Below the pieces are notes generated by a model, which worked only from the letters and a program-made list of their open reading frames with translations, did not search any database and was not told where the DNA came from. A DNA stretch of 7,742 nt from Victivallales bacterium (GTDB taxonomy: Bacteria > Verrucomicrobiota > Lentisphaeria > Oligosphaerales > Lenti-02): assembly GCA_018648945.1 (NCBI GenBank), contig JABGQJ010000362.1:1-7742 (forward strand), read 5' to 3'. Below are positions 5,694 through 7,742 of the stretch, piece by piece. Position numbers and translations under genes: made by a program. The stretch's first letter is position 1, and each line of letters starts with the position of its first letter.

Positions 5694-7511
5694 TCACCAC
5701 TCGTAAGTGAGGGATGCTCGCGCCTGCCGCCCTGGTGCCTGGACGCCAACCACTGGCTCGTGAGCCTGGTCCCAGGCGTTCTCCAGGCCGAGAGTCACGG
5801 TCAACTGCTGGTGCTGGGGAGGGCGCAGGACGATGGCGAGCGATCCCAACCATGCCGTCCGTCGCGTCCCCCGCTCCGGGTTGTCGGTCCAACGCGCCAG
5901 GGCTTGCTCCGCGCGGATTTCACACCAGGACGCGGCCTGCCAAGTGACGGCAATCCGGGCCTTGGTCTCGGGGTAGTCCAGCGCGTAGCGGCTGGCGTGG
6001 GGCTCGTCGTCAACCTGTTTGCGCAGCAGCTCCCCCCCCAGTTCGAGGAGAACATCCCGGTGGATCTCCATCTCCAGATTCAGATGCAGGCCGAAGACAT
6101 CCACTGAGTCCAGGTTGGTTGCCTCCCAGCGGGCACCGGGCGCCCCCTTTACCCAGTCCACCGAATCGGTCTCCCGGCGGACAAAGGCCAATCCCCGCAC
6201 GTGACAGAGTTCCGAAAGCGGCGCCGTGGCAGCCAACTCAATGCTGCGGGCATGCTGGCGCGCCAGCCCGGCGTTGCCGAGACTGCTGGGGGAGTTGTAG
6301 TTCAGCTCCGTATAGGATGGCAGGCGCACGGTCTCGCTGTAGGCAAGAGAGACCTCCGTATCGGGTCGCGGGCTCCAGACAATGCCTGCGGCAGGCAGCC
6401 AGGCCGGGCGATCATCGGTGAAGCCGGTGGCCCGCAAGCCAGCGGTGATGCGCCAGTCGCCGATGCGGTACTCGGGCATGACGAAACAGCTGGCCCGAGC
6501 CCGCCAGTGTTCGCCGAGGGGGGCGGCGGCGATGGTGCCCTGGTAGGTGCTGTCGAGGTCTTCCCGCTCCAGCTCAACCCGCATCAGAAGGGACCATGAC
6601 TCGTTGAACACGGTACGCTGGTCGGCGGCGATGGTGAGGAGGCGGGAGTGGTGTTGGTTGCGATAGAGCGCGGGTCGGGAAGCATCGAGCAGGTAGGTGT
6701 CGCGTAGTTCGCGCCAAGCGAAGGCGAGGCGGAGGTATTCGTCGGCCAGGTCGCCGCGCTGGGCAGAAACGAAGAGCAGGGAATCGCGTACGCTCTCTTC
6801 GCTGGGCAGGGAAGCCGGCGCTCCGTAGTAGCCTCGGGCCCCAAAGGTCTTGTCGCTGTGGGCCGCCAGGACGTCCAGCCGCCAGTCGGCCTGGCGGTAC
6901 TGGAGATGCAGACCGCCCAGAGACCGGCGCAGATCGTTGTCGCGCCACGGATCACCGTCGGCCGCCTCGCTGGCCGCAAAGCCGGCCACCCCCAGTGTCC
7001 CTTCGCCGAGGGGTATGGCATGGGCGCCATAGAGGGTGGACTGCCAGGCGGAGAACTCGCCGATACCGAGGGTCAGCCGGCCCCGGGGAACGATCGGGCC
7101 GAGGCCGAAATCCACGCTTCCCGCCAGGTGCGTGCTGGTTAGAGCCTGCTGTTCGATCCCCGTCCGCACGGCAAGCGCGCCGAACACCTCTGGCAAGACC
7201 GGGAGTTCGCTGTGGAAGTGCTCGGTCTGGGGATTGCGCAGGGCGAGACCATGCAGGCAGAGCCCGGCGCCGCTGAAGCTGCTCCCCTGGATCGAGAGGT
7301 CCGCCTGCCCCCCGACGCCCTGCGGCGAGAGATGCAATCCCGGCAAGGAAGCGAACGCATCGCCAAGGGAGGTGGCAAGGGTTGGTTCCTGCGCACCTGT
7401 GGTGGCAGCGCCGGTGACCAGCAGCTCGGGCAACTGGATCGCGTCCTGGGCAATGCCCACGAAGGCAAGGAGCAGGACAGCGGCAACGAGACACGGACGT
7501 GCGGATGACAT
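5694..7511 (-). CDS. TonB-dependent outer-membrane receptor, predicted biotin-related uptake
   Basis: This 605-residue receptor is close in size to BtuB. An N-terminal signal peptide (about 1-21, hydrophobic core VAAVLLLAFVG) precedes a short LPELLVTG segment that may act as the TonB box. The plug domain (about 40-135) includes LATSLGDAFASLPGL, a GGQADLSIQGSS strand, LCLHGLALRNPQTEHFHSELP and ALAVRTG. A beta-barrel follows and ends in ENAWDQAHEPVVGVQAPGR and a final LTYEW with the C-terminal aromatic residue expected of outer-membrane barrels. Transport would be driven by the TonB-ExbBD complex. ATG 7511 is chosen because AAGGAA lies 6 bases upstream on the minus strand and the signal peptide starts there; ATG 7652 would add 47 residues translated through the operator and terminator. 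A BirA-type operator lies 68 bases upstream, so expression is probably repressed when biotin is plentiful and the cargo is probably biotin or a relative. The receptor call is firm; the cargo is inferred from regulation alone. Confidence 0.95.
   Translation of the reverse strand: MSSARPCLVAAVLLLAFVGIAQDAIQLPELLVTGAATTGAQEPTLATSLGDAFASLPGLHLSPQGVGGQADLSIQGSSFSGAGLCLHGLALRNPQTEHFHSELPVLPEVFGALAVRTGIEQQALTSTHLAGSVDFGLGPIVPRGRLTLGIGEFSAWQSTLYGAHAIPLGEGTLGVAGFAASEAADGDPWRDNDLRRSLGGLHLQYRQADWRLDVLAAHSDKTFGARGYYGAPASLPSEESVRDSLLFVSAQRGDLADEYLRLAFAWRELRDTYLLDASRPALYRNQHHSRLLTIAADQRTVFNESWSLLMRVELEREDLDSTYQGTIAAAPLGEHWRARASCFVMPEYRIGDWRITAGLRATGFTDDRPAWLPAAGIVWSPRPDTEVSLAYSETVRLPSYTELNYNSPSSLGNAGLARQHARSIELAATAPLSELCHVRGLAFVRRETDSVDWVKGAPGARWEATNLDSVDVFGLHLNLEMEIHRDVLLELGGELLRKQVDDEPHASRYALDYPETKARIAVTWQAASWCEIRAEQALARWTDNPERGTRRTAWLGSLAIVLRPPQHQQLTVTLGLENAWDQAHEPVVGVQAPGRQARASLTYEW
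6032..6039 (-). repeat. G8 homopolymer (C8 on plus strand) in the receptor gene
   Basis: Eight consecutive C on the plus strand encode Leu-Gly-Gly-Glu in a barrel strand in the last quarter of the receptor. Slippage would truncate the barrel before its C-terminal aromatic residue, so this could be an on/off switch or simply a GC-rich coincidence. Confidence 0.6.
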
Positions 7512-7519
7512 GGGCAATT

Positions 7520-7557
7520 CCTTGGTTTCGCAACGAACAGAGGGATCGGAAACCAGG
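7520..7557 (-). promoter_or_regulatory. 5'-UTR hairpin overlapping the receptor ribosome binding site
   Basis: On the plus strand CCTTGGTTTC (7520-7529) is complementary to GAAACCAGG (7549-7557) with one bulged base, leaving a 19-base loop. In the receptor mRNA this stem includes AAGG of the AAGGAA Shine-Dalgarno sequence (minus strand 7523-7518). The fold could reduce translation. I see no resemblance to the cobalamin riboswitch or other known riboswitches. Confidence 0.35.
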
Positions 7558-7558
7558 G

Positions 7559-7570
7559 AATGTAACCATG
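7559..7570 (-). promoter_or_regulatory. Additional degenerate half-site near the BirA operator
   Basis: AATGTAACCATG at 7559-7570 resembles the right operator arm read in reverse (ATTGTAAACCATG, 7613-7601), with one base missing and one changed. It could be an auxiliary contact or a remnant of a duplicated operator. Confidence 0.3.
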
Positions 7571-7579
7571 TCCGGGCAA

Positions 7580-7612
7580 TTGTAAACCTCAGCGAGCATA
7601 CATGGTTTACAA
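7580..7612 (-). promoter_or_regulatory. BirA (biotin repressor) operator upstream of the TonB receptor
   Basis: TTGTAAACC (7580-7588), a 15-base spacer, and GGTTTACAA (7604-7612) form a perfect 9-base inverted repeat. The flanks extend the symmetry imperfectly: CCGGGCAA on the left against TGCCTGG on the right. The known BirA site of Gram-negative bacteria is TTGTAAACC, about 14-16 bases, GGTTTACAA; the E. coli bio operator has the same arms with a 16-base spacer. The site ends 68 bases before the receptor ATG. A -10-like TACAAT (minus strand 7584-7579) is inside the site, so bound holo-BirA would block the promoter. No good -35 is visible for it. Confidence 0.85.
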
Positions 7613-7624
7613 TGCCTGGCCCAG

Positions 7625-7659
7625 AAAAAAACCGGGCGGCCTGTTTGGACACCCGGTTT
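7625..7659 (-). terminator. Rho-independent terminator upstream of the receptor unit
   Basis: AAACCGGG (7629-7636) pairs with CCCGGTTT (7652-7659), an 8-base stem with a 15-base loop. On the minus strand the stem runs into seven T (complement of A7 at 7625-7631). It would end a transcript arriving from the right edge on the minus strand, and it lies 12 bases upstream of the BirA operator, insulating the receptor gene. On the plus strand only TTTC-TTC follows, so termination in that direction would be weaker. Confidence 0.8.
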
Positions 7660-7685
7660 CTTCGCTTGGCAAGGTCAGCCGGAAC

Positions 7686-7742
7686 CTATCTCCACACGGT
7701 CGCGTTGCCCCAGGGCAGGAAGTTCTTGAAACCAGTCCCGGT
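7686..7742 (-). CDS. C-terminal end of an unidentified gene entering from the right
   Basis: The minus-strand frame beginning at the window edge encodes 18 residues ending GFKNFLPWGNATVWR and stops at TAG (7688-7686). The stop is 26 bases before the terminator stem, which is good placement for a 3' end. G/C at third positions is high (15 of 18 codons), better than in the competing minus frame that stops at 7675. I cannot identify the family from so short a tail. A plus-strand gene beginning here cannot be excluded. Confidence 0.35.
   Translation of the reverse strand, partial: TGTGFKNFLPWGNATVWR

Noticed and set aside
5693..5711. Hairpin CTCAC/GTGAG at the VWA-receptor junction as a terminator
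   Set aside because: The stem is only 5 bases, overlaps the receptor stop codon, and has no T-run on either strand.
7512..7620. Cobalamin riboswitch upstream of the BtuB-sized receptor
   Set aside because: The leader is too short and shows no B12-box-like conserved core; the clear signal there is the BirA-type inverted repeat.
7512..7652. Receptor start at ATG 7652
   Set aside because: Translation would run through the terminator stem and the BirA operator and would bury the signal peptide 47 residues inside the protein.
7675..7740. Alternative minus-strand tail ending at TGA 7677-7675
   Set aside because: Third-position G/C (12 of 21) is lower than in the frame ending at 7686, though the fragment is too short to be certain.

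Overview
The window is GC-rich bacterial DNA with strong G/C preference at third codon positions. It encodes a TonB-dependent outer-membrane receptor, so the host has a Gram-negative envelope. Two proteins recall planctomycete/verrucomicrobial/lentisphaeral (PVC) genomes: a membrane protein with two von Willebrand A (VWA) domains around a glutamine-amidotransferase-like segment, and the C-terminus of a PQQ-like propeller protein at the left edge. The PVC placement is inference from protein style only. No rRNA, tRNA, CRISPR array, transposase or integrase was seen.

Layout, left to right. 3-203 (+) is the tail of a probable PQQ-like beta-propeller protein. 260-727 (+) encodes an unrecognised 155-residue soluble protein whose start codon is overlapped by an imperfect palindrome. 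793-1347 (+) is kptA, an NAD+-dependent RNA 2'-phosphotransferase. 1404-2723 (-) is a cytoplasmic glycoside hydrolase family 32 enzyme (sucrase/fructanase type). 2880-5684 (+), divergent from it, is the double-VWA membrane protein. 5694-7511 (-), convergent with it, is the TonB-dependent receptor. Its upstream region holds a 5'-UTR hairpin, a BirA-type operator and a rho-independent terminator. The last 57 bases on the minus strand look like the end of another gene.

The genes do not form one obvious pathway; this is a mosaic of single-gene units. The outstanding signal is at 7580-7612: TTGTAAACC, 15 bases, GGTTTACAA. Both 9-base arms agree exactly with the known Gram-negative binding site of BirA, the biotin repressor and biotin-protein ligase. 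It lies 68 bases upstream of the receptor start and is insulated from the upstream gene by a terminator. This predicts that the receptor is switched off by biotin sufficiency and imports biotin or a biotin-related compound across the outer membrane. That assignment is inference, but it rests on a very specific site.
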